Source: Oscillospiraceae bacterium (GTDB taxonomy: Bacteria > Bacillota_A > Clostridia > Oscillospirales > Oscillospiraceae). Taken from it: 11,351 nt of DNA. The stretch lies in contig JAFZOC010000211.1 of assembly GCA_017550765.1 (NCBI GenBank), positions 1 through 11,351 on the forward strand. Direction: 5' to 3'. The translations under genes and the position numbers were made by a program. The notes below the pieces were generated by a model that did not search any database, was not told the DNA's origin, and saw only the letters and a list, made by a program, of their open reading frames with translations. Shown piece by piece: positions 1 through 6,891 of this stretch (position 1 is its first letter; the number at the start of each line of letters is the position of its first letter).

Positions 1-1
1 C

Positions 2-1360
2 AAGGGCGGCGCCGCCGGCGGCGGTTATGCCCAGGTGGTGCCCATGGAGGACCTCAATCTCCACATCACCGGTGACTTCCACGCCATCGGCGCGGCCAAC
101 AATCTGCTGGCTGCCCTGCTGGACAACCACATCCAGCAGGGCAACGCCCTGGGCATCGACCCCAAGGCCATCACCTGGAAACGCGCCGTGGACATGAACG
201 ACCGGCAGCTGCGCCATATCGTGGACGGCCTGGGTGGCCGGATACAGGGCGTCCCGCGGGAAGACGGATTCGAGATCACCGTGGCCAGCGAGATCATGGC
301 GGTGCTGTGCCTGGCCTCCGACCTCATGGATCTGAAAGCGCGCCTGGCCCGGATCATCGTGGGCTATACCTATGAAGGGGAGCCCGTCACCGCCCACGAC
401 CTGAGAGCCGAGGGCGCCATGACGGCGCTGCTGAAAGACGCGATCAAGCCCAACCTGGTGCAGACCCTGGAAGGCACCCCCGCTTTCATCCACGGCGGTC
501 CTTTCGCCAACATCGCCCACGGCTGCAACAGCGTGACGGCCACCCGCATGGCGCTGAAGCTCAGCGACTACACCGTGACCGAGGCGGGCTTCGCCGCAGA
601 CCTGGGCGCTGAGAAGTTCGTGGACATCAAGTGCCGCATGGCGGGGCTCCACCCCTCGGCGGTGGTCGTCGTGGCCACGGTCCGCGCGCTCAAGTATCAC
701 GGGGGCGTCCCCAAGGCGGACCTGGGCCGCGAGGATCTGGGCGCGCTGGAGAAGGGCCTCCCCAACCTGCTGCAGCATGTGCGCAACGTCAAGGAGGTCT
801 TCGGCCTGCCCTGCGTGGTGGCGCTGAACCGCTTCCCCACGGACACCGAGGCGGAGCTTGAGCTCGTCGAAGCCAAGTGCCGGGAGCTGGGCGTCAACGT
901 GGCGCTCAGTGAGGTCTGGGCCAGGGGCGGCGAAGGCGGCGTGGCCCTGGCAGAGGAGGTCGTGCGGCTGTGCGAACTGCCGAACAGCTTCGGCTTCACC
1001 TATGCGCTGGACCAGCCCATCGAGGAGAAGATCCGCGCGATCGCGAAACGCATCTATCACGCCAAGCACCTGCTGATGCTGCCGGCGGCGAAGAAGAAGG
1101 CGGCGGAACTGGAGGCGCTGGGTTTCGGAGATCTGCCGGTCTGCATGGCGAAGACCCAGTATTCCTTCTCCGACGACCCGAAGCTGCTGGGCGCGCCCGA
1201 GGGCTTCACCGTGACGGTGTCCAATGTGAAGGTCTGTGCCGGCGCCGGCTTCATCGTGGCCTATACCGGCGATATCATGACCATGCCGGGCCTGCCGAAG
1301 GTCCCCGCGGCCGAACGGATAGACGTGGACGCCAACGGGGTCATCTCGGGGCTGTTCTGA
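2..1360 (+). CDS. fhs: Formate-tetrahydrofolate ligase (10-formyl-THF synthetase), 5'-truncated by window edge
   Basis: Fhs joins formate to tetrahydrofolate using ATP, giving 10-formyl-THF in the cytoplasm; the reaction also runs in reverse and can yield ATP and formate. The frame is open from base 2 without a start codon, so the gene begins outside the window; 452 residues are visible against about 556 usual, and the missing N-terminus would hold the ATP-binding P-loop. Visible family signatures are [17 protein letters not shown] followed by [10 protein letters not shown] at the very start, [14 protein letters not shown] (about 491-532), [19 protein letters not shown] (about 580-636) and the C-terminal [20 protein letters not shown]. 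An in-frame GTG at 35 is not the real start, because conserved sequence precedes it. The gene ends 13 bases before a bidirectional terminator shared with convergent hutH, whose pathway also feeds the folate one-carbon pool. The identification is essentially certain. Confidence 0.98.
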   Translation, partial: KGGAAGGGYAQVVPMEDLNLHITGDFHAIGAANNLLAALLDNHIQQGNALGIDPKAITWKRAVDMNDRQLRHIVDGLGGRIQGVPREDGFEITVASEIMAVLCLASDLMDLKARLARIIVGYTYEGEPVTAHDLRAEGAMTALLKDAIKPNLVQTLEGTPAFIHGGPFANIAHGCNSVTATRMALKLSDYTVTEAGFAADLGAEKFVDIKCRMAGLHPSAVVVVATVRALKYHGGVPKADLGREDLGALEKGLPNLLQHVRNVKEVFGLPCVVALNRFPTDTEAELELVEAKCRELGVNVALSEVWARGGEGGVALAEEVVRLCELPNSFGFTYALDQPIEEKIRAIAKRIYHAKHLLMLPAAKKKAAELEALGFGDLPVCMAKTQYSFSDDPKLLGAPEGFTVTVSNVKVCAGAGFIVAYTGDIMTMPGLPKVPAAERIDVDANGVISGLF

Positions 1361-1373
1361 GAAGGATCCAAAC

Positions 1374-1403
1374 AAAAAAGAGCTGCGAGAGCAGCTCTTT
1401 TTT
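1374..1403. terminator. Bidirectional intrinsic terminator between fhs and hutH
   Basis: A perfect 7-bp stem GAGCTGC / GCAGCTC with a GAGA tetraloop is flanked by A6 on the left and T6 on the right, so the full inverted repeat is 13 bp per arm. Read on either strand it gives a hairpin followed by a U6 run. It lies 13 bases after the fhs stop and 13 bases after the hutH stop, so it can end both convergent transcripts. Confidence 0.93.
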
Positions 1404-1416
1404 GCTGTTTACAGGC

Positions 1417-2982
1417 TCATTCCAGTTCCGGAAGGATCTCATCCGCGATTTCCAGCAGCTCGCCGCTGCGGACCATTTTTTCGATCTCCCGGATGTCCGG
1501 CCAGAGCTCCCGGTCGACCTCCATGAAGGCCACCTTTTCGCGCACATGCTCGAAGACCGCCTCGTGGACAGGGGAGAGGCCCTGCCCGTGGGTCCCCAGA
1601 CGGCGTCGGATGTCCACGGCCTGGCAGGCTGTGAGCAGCTCGAAGGCCAAGACGGAGAGCGTGTTTTCCAGGATGAGCCTGGACTTGCGGGCGGCAGTGG
1701 TGCCCATGGAGACGAAGTCCTCCTGGTTGGCGGAGGAGGGGATGGAGTCCACGCTGGCCGGATGGGCCAGGACCTTGTTCTCCGACACCATGGAGGCGGC
1801 GGAATACTGGACGATCATGAAGCCGCTGTTGATGCCGCCCTCTGTGGTGAGGAAGGGCGTGAGCCCGTTGGACAGGGCGGCGTTCACCATGCGCTCGGTA
1901 CGGCGCTCGGAGATCCCGGCAAGTTCCGCGCAGGCGATGCCCAGCAGGTCGAAGGGCAGGGCCATGGGTTCCCCGTGGAAGTTGCCGCCGGAGATCACAG
2001 CCTCGTCCTCCTGGAACATGAGGGGGTTGTCCGTTACGGCGTTGAGCTCGATGTCCACACGGGACTTGATGAACGCCAGAGCGTCACGGACGGCGCCGTG
2101 GACCTGAGGCATGCAGCGCAGGGCGTAGGCGTCCTGGACCCGGTCGCCCTGGGCGCGCCGCAGGATCTCCGAGCCCTCCGTCAGGAGGCGGATGTTCCGG
2201 GCGACCCGGATCTGCCCCTCCTGGCCGCGGACCTGATGGACCCGGTCCTGAAAGGCATTGAGCTGGCCGGCGAGAGCGGTCAGGGTCAGCGTTCCGATGA
2301 GATCCGCCAGTTTTGCGGCGTGGATGGTATCATAGAGCGACAACGCGCCGACACTGGTCATGGCGCAGGTGCCGTTGGTGATCCCAAGGCCCTCTTTGCT
2401 CACGAGACTGTCCAGCGGAACGATCCCGGCTCTGTCCAGCGCCTCTGCTCCTGGCAGACGTTCGCCTCGATACCAGGCCTCGCCCCGGCCCAGGAGCACA
2501 AGGCCCATGTGGGAGAGTGGCGCCAGGTCGCCGGAGGCGCCGAGCGATCCCTTCTCCGGCACCACGGGGACCACATCCGCGTTCAGGAGCTCTACGAGCT
2601 TCTCCACCAGCTCGAGCCGGACGCCGCTGACGCCTGCGCACAGCGCATTGGCGCGAAGCAGCATCATCCCGCGTACGACTTCAACGCTGTAGGGCTCGCC
2701 CGTGCCCACACAGTGGCTCAAGATCAGGTTGGTGGACAGCGCACTGCTCATATCGTCCGGCACGGCCACCTTGGCGAAATCCCCGAAGCCGGTCGTGATG
2801 CCGTAGGCGACGCGGTGCTCCTCCATGATCTTCTCCGCCAGTGCGCGGGAGCGGCGGATCGCCTCCCGCGCGGGCTCTGTCAGCTCCACCGCAGCGCCGA
2901 AGCGCGCGACTGCGATAAAGCTGTCCAGCGTCAGACTATGCCCATCAAGGGCAACGAGATGGATGCTCTTTGCTTTTTCCAT
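1417..2982 (-). CDS. hutH: Histidine ammonia-lyase
   Basis: HutH removes ammonia from L-histidine to give urocanate, the first step of histidine degradation. The protein has 521 residues, slightly over the usual 500-510. The Ala149-Ser150-Gly151 triad inside GSLGASGDLAPLSHMG can cyclise to the MIO electrophile. Residues matching the Pseudomonas putida active site are present: Tyr60 (YGITTGFG), His90 (LSHCVG), Asn203 (TNG), Gln283, Tyr286 and Arg289 (QDAYALRC), Phe335 (GGNFHGEP) and Glu421 (SANQED). The His and Glu favour histidine over tyrosine or phenylalanine. The ATG at 2982 is preceded by a TGAGGA ribosome site seven bases upstream. No other hut gene is in the window; the gene runs convergently to fhs, which fits an anaerobic route through formiminoglutamate and folate. 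Two family positions vary: QDAY where many enzymes have QDPY, and NQEDF where many have NQEDH. Confidence 0.97.
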   Translation of the reverse strand: MEKAKSIHLVALDGHSLTLDSFIAVARFGAAVELTEPAREAIRRSRALAEKIMEEHRVAYGITTGFGDFAKVAVPDDMSSALSTNLILSHCVGTGEPYSVEVVRGMMLLRANALCAGVSGVRLELVEKLVELLNADVVPVVPEKGSLGASGDLAPLSHMGLVLLGRGEAWYRGERLPGAEALDRAGIVPLDSLVSKEGLGITNGTCAMTSVGALSLYDTIHAAKLADLIGTLTLTALAGQLNAFQDRVHQVRGQEGQIRVARNIRLLTEGSEILRRAQGDRVQDAYALRCMPQVHGAVRDALAFIKSRVDIELNAVTDNPLMFQEDEAVISGGNFHGEPMALPFDLLGIACAELAGISERRTERMVNAALSNGLTPFLTTEGGINSGFMIVQYSAASMVSENKVLAHPASVDSIPSSANQEDFVSMGTTAARKSRLILENTLSVLAFELLTACQAVDIRRRLGTHGQGLSPVHEAVFEHVREKVAFMEVDRELWPDIREIEKMVRSGELLEIADEILPELE

Positions 2983-3050
2983 GTTCGTTCCTCACTTGTT
3001 CCATATTCGTTCGCTCCGAAATGATCGGACACAGGACATCATATCATCAT

Positions 3051-3056
3051 GTTATA
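3051..3056 (-). promoter_or_regulatory. Candidate extended -10 promoter for hutH
   Basis: On the minus strand the box TATAAC is preceded by TGG, giving an extended -10 (TGnTATAAC), about 70 bases before the hutH ATG. A TTGCTT at 3072-3077 could be a -35, but the spacer is only 15 bases. A second TATGAT at 3038-3043 has no good -35 partner. The 5' untranslated leader would be about 60 bases, with no recognised riboswitch or clear operator. This is motif reading only. Confidence 0.35.
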
Positions 3057-3124
3057 CCAGATGCATTCGGAAAGCAAGACCGAGATGCTCCAGAACTGCA
3101 CAAGGGGATCCATGCGCAAGGAAC

Positions 3125-3166
3125 GCCCCGCCTCACGGAGGAGGTGTCTCATCCGAAAAGCGGGGC
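3125..3166 (-). terminator. Candidate hairpin terminator behind the unknown membrane protein gene
   Basis: On the minus strand a GCCCCGC arm (3166-3160) can pair perfectly with GCGGGGC (3131-3125), extended by further T-A and G-T pairs, enclosing about 22-28 bases. The tail after it, GTTCCTTG, is only weakly T-rich, so termination efficiency is doubtful. Just before it a second perfect inverted repeat, TACAGCA-6 bases-TGCTGTA (3176-3195), lies eight bases past the upstream stop codon. Together they probably end the transcript between the membrane-protein gene and hutH. Confidence 0.4.
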
Positions 3167-3202
3167 AGATCGGTGTACAGCACAGGGATGCTGTATTCCC
3201 GG

Positions 3203-3715
3203 TCATTTTTTGAATTCGGGGATGAAGGTCCCGGAGATGCCCATATCATGCAGGCGAGGGCGGATCTTTTTATACTCCTTGTTCGCAAGGATGGTGCGAA
3301 GCTCGTCGTCCGGGACGAAACGATAATAGGCTCCGGCAAACAGATCGAACACCTCTTTATTGCTGGGAGACATGCGCAGCAAGAAAAGGACGAGCGCTGT
3401 GACTGCTCCGCCGATGAAAGAGATGAGAAGATAGTACCGACCCGGACGAAGGCACAGCCAGATCGCCAGCGCCAGAAAGATCCCGCCGATGATGGAAGTC
3501 GCGACGACGGAGACGTTCGTATATCTCTTTGCTCCAACTGCGATCAGATCGTCCTGTATGCTGTTCATCTTGCGGATCATCGGGTACGCGATGATGAAAT
3601 TGAAGCAGATCTGCCGCAAAAAAAGGTAGCTCCAAAGAAAACCTGCCAGCACGATAAAGCCGGCAAGCATGATCTTGCTCTCGATCGACAGTCCGATCAG
3701 TGTTCCGAACAACAT
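3203..3715 (-). CDS. Unrecognised three-helix membrane protein
   Basis: I do not recognise this 170-residue protein. Three hydrophobic stretches look membrane-spanning: about residues 14-34, 68-88 and 94-113. Between the first two is a polar segment (MIRKMNSIQDDLIAVGAKRY), and after the third a charged soluble tail of about 57 residues ending GTFIPEFKK. The ATG at 3715 has a clear GGAGGG ribosome site seven bases upstream and a near-consensus promoter, so it is very likely a real, independently transcribed gene. It sits alone between hutH and divergent spoIIIAA. Its base composition is visibly AT-richer than every neighbour, with AAA and ATA-type codons more common, which could mean horizontal origin or weak expression. 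A run of six A just before the stop invites a frameshift: with five A the frame would continue 22 codons further to a stop at 3133. Function unknown. Confidence 0.82.
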   Translation of the reverse strand: MLFGTLIGLSIESKIMLAGFIVLAGFLWSYLFLRQICFNFIIAYPMIRKMNSIQDDLIAVGAKRYTNVSVVATSIIGGIFLALAIWLCLRPGRYYLLISFIGGAVTALVLFLLRMSPSNKEVFDLFAGAYYRFVPDDELRTILANKEYKKIRPRLHDMGISGTFIPEFKK

Positions 3716-3753
3716 GGCTATCCCTCCAGATATCTTCAGTTTATACCTTGTTG

Positions 3754-3782
3754 ATCATAGCACATGAGCGGCGATCTTTCAA
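3754..3782 (-). promoter_or_regulatory. Vegetative (SigA-type) promoter of the unknown membrane protein gene
   Basis: On the minus strand TTGAAA (3782-3777) and TATGAT (3759-3754) are separated by exactly 17 bases, each box matching five of six consensus bases, and TGC precedes the -10 as an extended element. Transcription would start near 3747, giving a leader of about 30 bases that carries the GGAGGG ribosome site. It is the best vegetative promoter match in the window. Confidence 0.78.
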
Positions 3783-3811
3783 GCATCATTTCGGACCACA
3801 GGCCATAGACT
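3783..3811 (+). promoter_or_regulatory. Candidate SigE (mother-cell) promoter of the spoIIIA operon
   Basis: GCATCAT (3783-3789), a 14-base spacer and CATAGACT (3804-3811) resemble the SigE pattern (T/G)(A/C)ATA(T/A)(T/A) and CATACA(A/C)T, with one mismatch in each box. spoIIIA is known to be SigE-dependent in Bacillus. The weak point is distance: the start would fall near 3818, leaving only about 13 bases before the ATG and placing the AGGAAG ribosome site at the extreme 5' end. Confidence 0.45.
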
Positions 3812-3830
3812 TGCCCCAGGAAGTGATGAG

Positions 3831-4700
3831 ATGGACAGCCTGGAAAGAGGACTGGGCCTCCTGCCGATAAGCTTACGCGCGCGTGCAGCAGAGCGTATCC
3901 CGAAGGATGCCGAGGAACTGCGGCTGCGGGTCGGCCGCCCTCCGAGCTATCTGGCGGAGGGACGCGAAGCGCCCTTTGCGGAAGAGAGAGTGGATGAAGA
4001 GCTCCTCCTTCGCGTGCTGGAAAAAGCGACGGCTGCGTCGATCCACACGGCAGCCGGCGCTTTGGCGGAAGGGTACTGGTGCTATCACGGACTGCGCATC
4101 GGTCTGTGCGGCACGGCGATCCGGCGTGACGGCGTCGTGAACGGCTTTCGGGAACTGAGCTCGCTGGCGATCCGCATCCCGCGGGAGCGGCGCGGGATCT
4201 GTGACGCTACGATCGGCTGCATCGCGGATCCGGCGTTCCGAAACACCTTGCTGCTCTCCCGACCGGGAGGCGGGAAGACCACGGCTCTGCGAGAGCTGAT
4301 CCGACTGCTATCCGAACGGGGCTACCGGATCTGCGTAGCGGACGAACGCAACGAGATCGCGGCCAAGGACGGCGCTGTCCAGCAGTTCGATCTTGGCCCC
4401 TGCACGGACGTGCTCACCGGGATGGATAAAGCGGCTGCGGCCCGGATGCTCCTGCGCAGCATGTCGCCCCAGATCCTGGCCATGGACGAGATCGCATCGG
4501 CAGACGAGATGCGTGCGGTCTTCACCGCGGTCGGCTCCGGCACCGGGATCCTGGCCAGCGTCCATGCCCCTTCGGTCGCAGAGCTCCGACGACGGCCCGG
4601 TCTCCGGGATCTGTTGGCCTCCGGCGCGTTCTCGCTGGCGCTCTGTATCGAAGGGAACGGGAAGGGCCGCAGTTATCGACTGGAGGAGATCCCGGCGTGA
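3831..4700 (+). CDS. spoIIIAA: Stage III sporulation protein AA, AAA-type ATPase
   Basis: SpoIIIAA is the predicted ATPase of the SpoIIIA-SpoIIQ channel, which links mother cell and forespore after engulfment; its fold resembles secretion ATPases. The protein has 289 residues, near the family norm of about 300. A Walker A loop SRPGGGKTT spans residues 143-151, with Ser at the position of the usual first Gly, a variant I recall from clostridial members. DERNEI follows at 171-176, and a Walker B ILAMDE at 215-220. The N-terminal 110 residues carry the RLRVGRPP segment and HTAAGALAEGYWCYHG region typical of the family. The ATG at 3831 has AGGAAGTGA just upstream. The gene opens an eight-gene operon and its stop overlaps the next start (GTGA). 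The product is predicted cytoplasmic, in the mother cell, at the engulfing membrane. Confidence 0.96.
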   Translation: MDSLERGLGLLPISLRARAAERIPKDAEELRLRVGRPPSYLAEGREAPFAEERVDEELLLRVLEKATAASIHTAAGALAEGYWCYHGLRIGLCGTAIRRDGVVNGFRELSSLAIRIPRERRGICDATIGCIADPAFRNTLLLSRPGGGKTTALRELIRLLSERGYRICVADERNEIAAKDGAVQQFDLGPCTDVLTGMDKAAAARMLLRSMSPQILAMDEIASADEMRAVFTAVGSGTGILASVHAPSVAELRRRPGLRDLLASGAFSLALCIEGNGKGRSYRLEEIPA

Positions 4701-5206
4701 GGCTCCTTGGGATCGTGCTGCTGTCCTGCAGCTGCCTCATGACGGCGGCCCTGGAGCTGAAGAGACGGCGAGAGAGGATATGCTCGCTGCGCGATCTTTC
4801 CGACGGCATGACCCTTCTCCAGGGGGAACTGGCTCTGCGCGGGACGAGTTTGCCGCGCCTGTTCTGTGACCTGGAAGCGAGAAGCTCAGGGGCTGCAAGA
4901 CTGCTCTTCGAGAGCCTTGGCACGGAGATGGAACGCCTGGGAGAAGAGCGCTTCACCGATATCTGGAGCTCCTGTGTGTACGCATGCACGGAGCCGCTGG
5001 AGGCAGGAGAGCGGGAGGCGCTGCTGTGCCTGGGAGAGATCCTGGGGCGTATGGAGCTGGAGGATCAGACTGCGGAGCTGCTGGCTCGCCGCGACGGTCT
5101 GCGGGAGAGCCTCGCGCGGGCGGAAGAGCGATACCCGGAGGACCGCCGTCTCTGCCTGGGCCTGGGCGCAGCTGCGGCGCTGATGCTCACCATCGTATTG
5201 CTGTAA
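4697..5206 (+). CDS. spoIIIAB: Stage III sporulation protein AB
   Basis: SpoIIIAB is a membrane component of the SpoIIIA channel complex. The 169 residues match the family length of about 170. A hydrophobic N-terminal segment (residues 3-18) is followed by a helical soluble body and a C-terminal membrane helix (LGLGAAAALMLTIVLL), an arrangement like type II secretion GspF-type subunits, which the family is thought to resemble. LGEILGRMELEDQ near residues 116-128 corresponds to the family's conserved LG...LG......Q stretch. I chose the GTG at 4697 because it overlaps the spoIIIAA stop in a GTGA junction and has GGAGGAG eight bases upstream, suggesting translational coupling. It likely acts with SpoIIIAA, encoded immediately before it. 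Confidence 0.94.
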   Translation: MRLLGIVLLSCSCLMTAALELKRRRERICSLRDLSDGMTLLQGELALRGTSLPRLFCDLEARSSGAARLLFESLGTEMERLGEERFTDIWSSCVYACTEPLEAGEREALLCLGEILGRMELEDQTAELLARRDGLRESLARAEERYPEDRRLCLGLGAAAALMLTIVLL

Positions 5207-5214
5207 GGAGGGCC

Positions 5215-5409
5215 ATGGACGTCGATCTGATCTTCAAAGTCGCCGCGGTGGGGATCCTGGTCGCGGTGTTGAACATCCTGCTGCAGCGTTCCGGGCGCGA
5301 GGAACAGGCGCTGATGACCACCATCGCGGCGCTGGTCGTGGTGCTCATGATCGTGGTGCAGAAGATCAGCGAGCTGTTCAATATGATCAAGACCCTGTTC
5401 GATCTGTAA
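5215..5409 (+). CDS. spoIIIAC: Stage III sporulation protein AC
   Basis: This small membrane protein of the SpoIIIA complex has 64 residues, close to the usual 66-68. Two hydrophobic helices are visible, residues about 5-23 and 34-49, separated by the charged loop LQRSGREEQA, and the chain ends in an amphipathic ISELFNMIKTLFDL tail. These features fit the SpoIIIAC/AD family. The ATG at 5215 is preceded by a strong AAGGAGGG site that overlaps the spoIIIAB stop region. A longer open frame continues upstream inside spoIIIAB, but it has neither membrane character nor homology, so the short form is right. The spoIIIAD start lies one base after the stop. Confidence 0.95.
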   Translation: MDVDLIFKVAAVGILVAVLNILLQRSGREEQALMTTIAALVVVLMIVVQKISELFNMIKTLFDL

Positions 5410-5410
5410 G

Positions 5411-5797
5411 ATGACACTGATGATGCGGACCGCGGCGGCGGCACTGACCGTCTCGGTCCTGGGGCTCTTGCTGAAGCGGAGAGACCCGGAGATCGCGCTG
5501 CTCATGGGAGTCTTGGCGGCGGCTTGCATCCTGTTCGCGGCCGCGGCCCCGATGGGAGGACTGGCAAAACTGTGGGAGCTCCTGCGGGACCTGTCCGGGC
5601 AGGACGACAGGCTGATCGGGCCGGTGCTCAAGTGTCTGGGCGTGTCGATCGTGACGCGATTTGCGTCTGAGCTCTGCCGGGACGCCAGTCAGGGGACCGC
5701 AGCCATGGCTGTGGAGCTGGCAGGCACGGCTTGCGCGTTCACGGCGATACTGCCGCTGCTGATGGAACTGATGAGAACGATCGGAGGGATGGTGTGA
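5411..5797 (+). CDS. spoIIIAD: Stage III sporulation protein AD
   Basis: SpoIIIAD is a multi-helix membrane subunit of the SpoIIIA channel, distantly related to SpoIIIAC. The 128 residues agree with the usual 125-130. Hydrophobic segments lie at about residues 7-22, 27-48, 70-86 and 96-120, with the charged GLLLKRRDPE loop after the first, matching the family layout. The ATG at 5411 comes one base after the spoIIIAC stop without a clear ribosome site of its own, so translation probably depends on coupling. A tandem ATG three and four codons in (5420, 5423) could also serve. Its last codons overlap the GTG of spoIIIAE. Confidence 0.93.
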   Translation: MTLMMRTAAAALTVSVLGLLLKRRDPEIALLMGVLAAACILFAAAAPMGGLAKLWELLRDLSGQDDRLIGPVLKCLGVSIVTRFASELCRDASQGTAAMAVELAGTACAFTAILPLLMELMRTIGGMV

Positions 5798-6891
5798 GGC
5801 TCTTGATCTGCATCCTGATCCTGTGCCCCTTCCTGCGGGGAGAGACGGGCGATATGGGCCTGGAGGACGAGCTCGCGTCTCTGACGGACGTCTACGCAGT
5901 GGAGGATGCGTTGGGCGCGGAGGAGAGACAGATCTGCGGGGAGCTCGCACTGGACGGGAGCTATGATGTCAAAGGCGCTGTGGAACGGCTCTGGACGAGC
6001 TTCCGGGACGCGATCGTACAGCGTGTGGAGAACAGAGCCCGCTTCGTCACGATGCTGCTGGGGGTCGAGATCGCCTGCGCCCTGGGCCTGGCGCTGTGCC
6101 CGGAAAAGAAGGCTGCGCAGATGATCCAGCTCGCCGGCTGCTGCGTGGCGGGAACTGTTCTTGCGGGAGGGACGGAGAGCGCCATCGGGGACGCTATAGC
6201 GGCGCTGGATGAGCTCGCGGCCTATTCCAAAGTCGCGCTGCCGGTCTTCTTCACCGCTGCAGCGACCAGCGGCGCTGCCGTATCTTCTTCTGCGCGCTAT
6301 GCGGCGGTCTGCCTGGCGGCAGACGTATATATGGGCCTGACGGGAGCGCTGATCATGCCGCTGATCCGGGCTTTCCTCGCGCTGTCGGTCAGCGCTGCGC
6401 TTTTTGGAGCGCCGCTCCTCCGTTCCGCGGCTCGGGCAGCAAAGTGGTGCATCGTAACGCTCATGACCGCAACAACTTTGGCGTTCAGCGTCTTTCTGAG
6501 CCTCTCCGGCGCACTGACCGGCAGCGCGGACGCGCTGGCTGTAAAAACGACCCGGACTGTGATCTCGACGGCGCTGCCGGTGATAGGCGGGACCATCTCG
6601 GATCTTTCCGCTTCGCTCCTGAGCGCGGCCGCTTTGATACGGGATACGCTGGGCGCCGCGATCCTGATCGGGATCTGCGCTATCTGCATCGCGCCTTTCG
6701 CGCTGCTGTTGGTAGAGCATCTCTCGCTGAAAGTGGCGGCTGCCGCGGCAGAGATGCTGTGCCCCGGCGGCCTGTCCTGCATGCTGGGAGATGTGGGGAC
6801 AGGCTTCGGGATGCTGCTGGGCCTGGTGGGGAGCTACTCGATCTTGCTCTTTTTGTCGATCGTTTCAGGCCTGCGGGCGGTGGTGCCCTGA
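5794..6891 (+). CDS. spoIIIAE: Stage III sporulation protein AE
   Basis: SpoIIIAE is the large polytopic membrane protein of the SpoIIIA complex, suggested to act as the permease-like core. From the GTG at 5794 it has 365 residues, a little under the usual 380-400. A signal-peptide-like N-terminus (MRLLICILILCPFLRG) is followed by an acidic soluble stretch and then several membrane helices from about residue 87 onward. The LPVIGGTISD segment (near 271-280) is a family landmark, as is the MLCPGGLSCMLGDVG segment near 341. An open frame extends upstream to 5731, but the residues there are a shadow of spoIIIAD. The chosen GTG overlaps the spoIIIAD stop (GTGA) and has GGAGGG five bases upstream. 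The stop overlaps the spoIIIAF ATG. Confidence 0.94.
   Translation: MRLLICILILCPFLRGETGDMGLEDELASLTDVYAVEDALGAEERQICGELALDGSYDVKGAVERLWTSFRDAIVQRVENRARFVTMLLGVEIACALGLALCPEKKAAQMIQLAGCCVAGTVLAGGTESAIGDAIAALDELAAYSKVALPVFFTAAATSGAAVSSSARYAAVCLAADVYMGLTGALIMPLIRAFLALSVSAALFGAPLLRSAARAAKWCIVTLMTATTLAFSVFLSLSGALTGSADALAVKTTRTVISTALPVIGGTISDLSASLLSAAALIRDTLGAAILIGICAICIAPFALLLVEHLSLKVAAAAAEMLCPGGLSCMLGDVGTGFGMLLGLVGSYSILLFLSIVSGLRAVVP

Noticed and set aside
2983..3013. Repeated TTCGTTC words upstream of hutH as a possible operator
   Set aside because: The copies are short, unevenly spaced and overlap the ribosome-site region; nothing sets them apart from chance.
970..3024. A 684-codon plus-strand open frame running through the fhs end and antisense to all of hutH
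   Set aside because: It overlaps two confidently identified genes, crosses their shared terminator, has no family features and is explained by the rarity of stop codons in GC-rich DNA.
2825..3754. A 309-codon plus-strand frame across the hutH 5' end, intergenic DNA and the membrane-protein gene
   Set aside because: It is antisense to a gene with a good promoter and ribosome site; the predicted protein is low-complexity and charged, with no recognisable fold.
5689..6720. A 343-codon minus-strand frame opposite spoIIIAE
   Set aside because: It is rich in Arg and Gln as expected from the reverse of Ala/Leu-rich codons, and lies opposite a well-supported gene.
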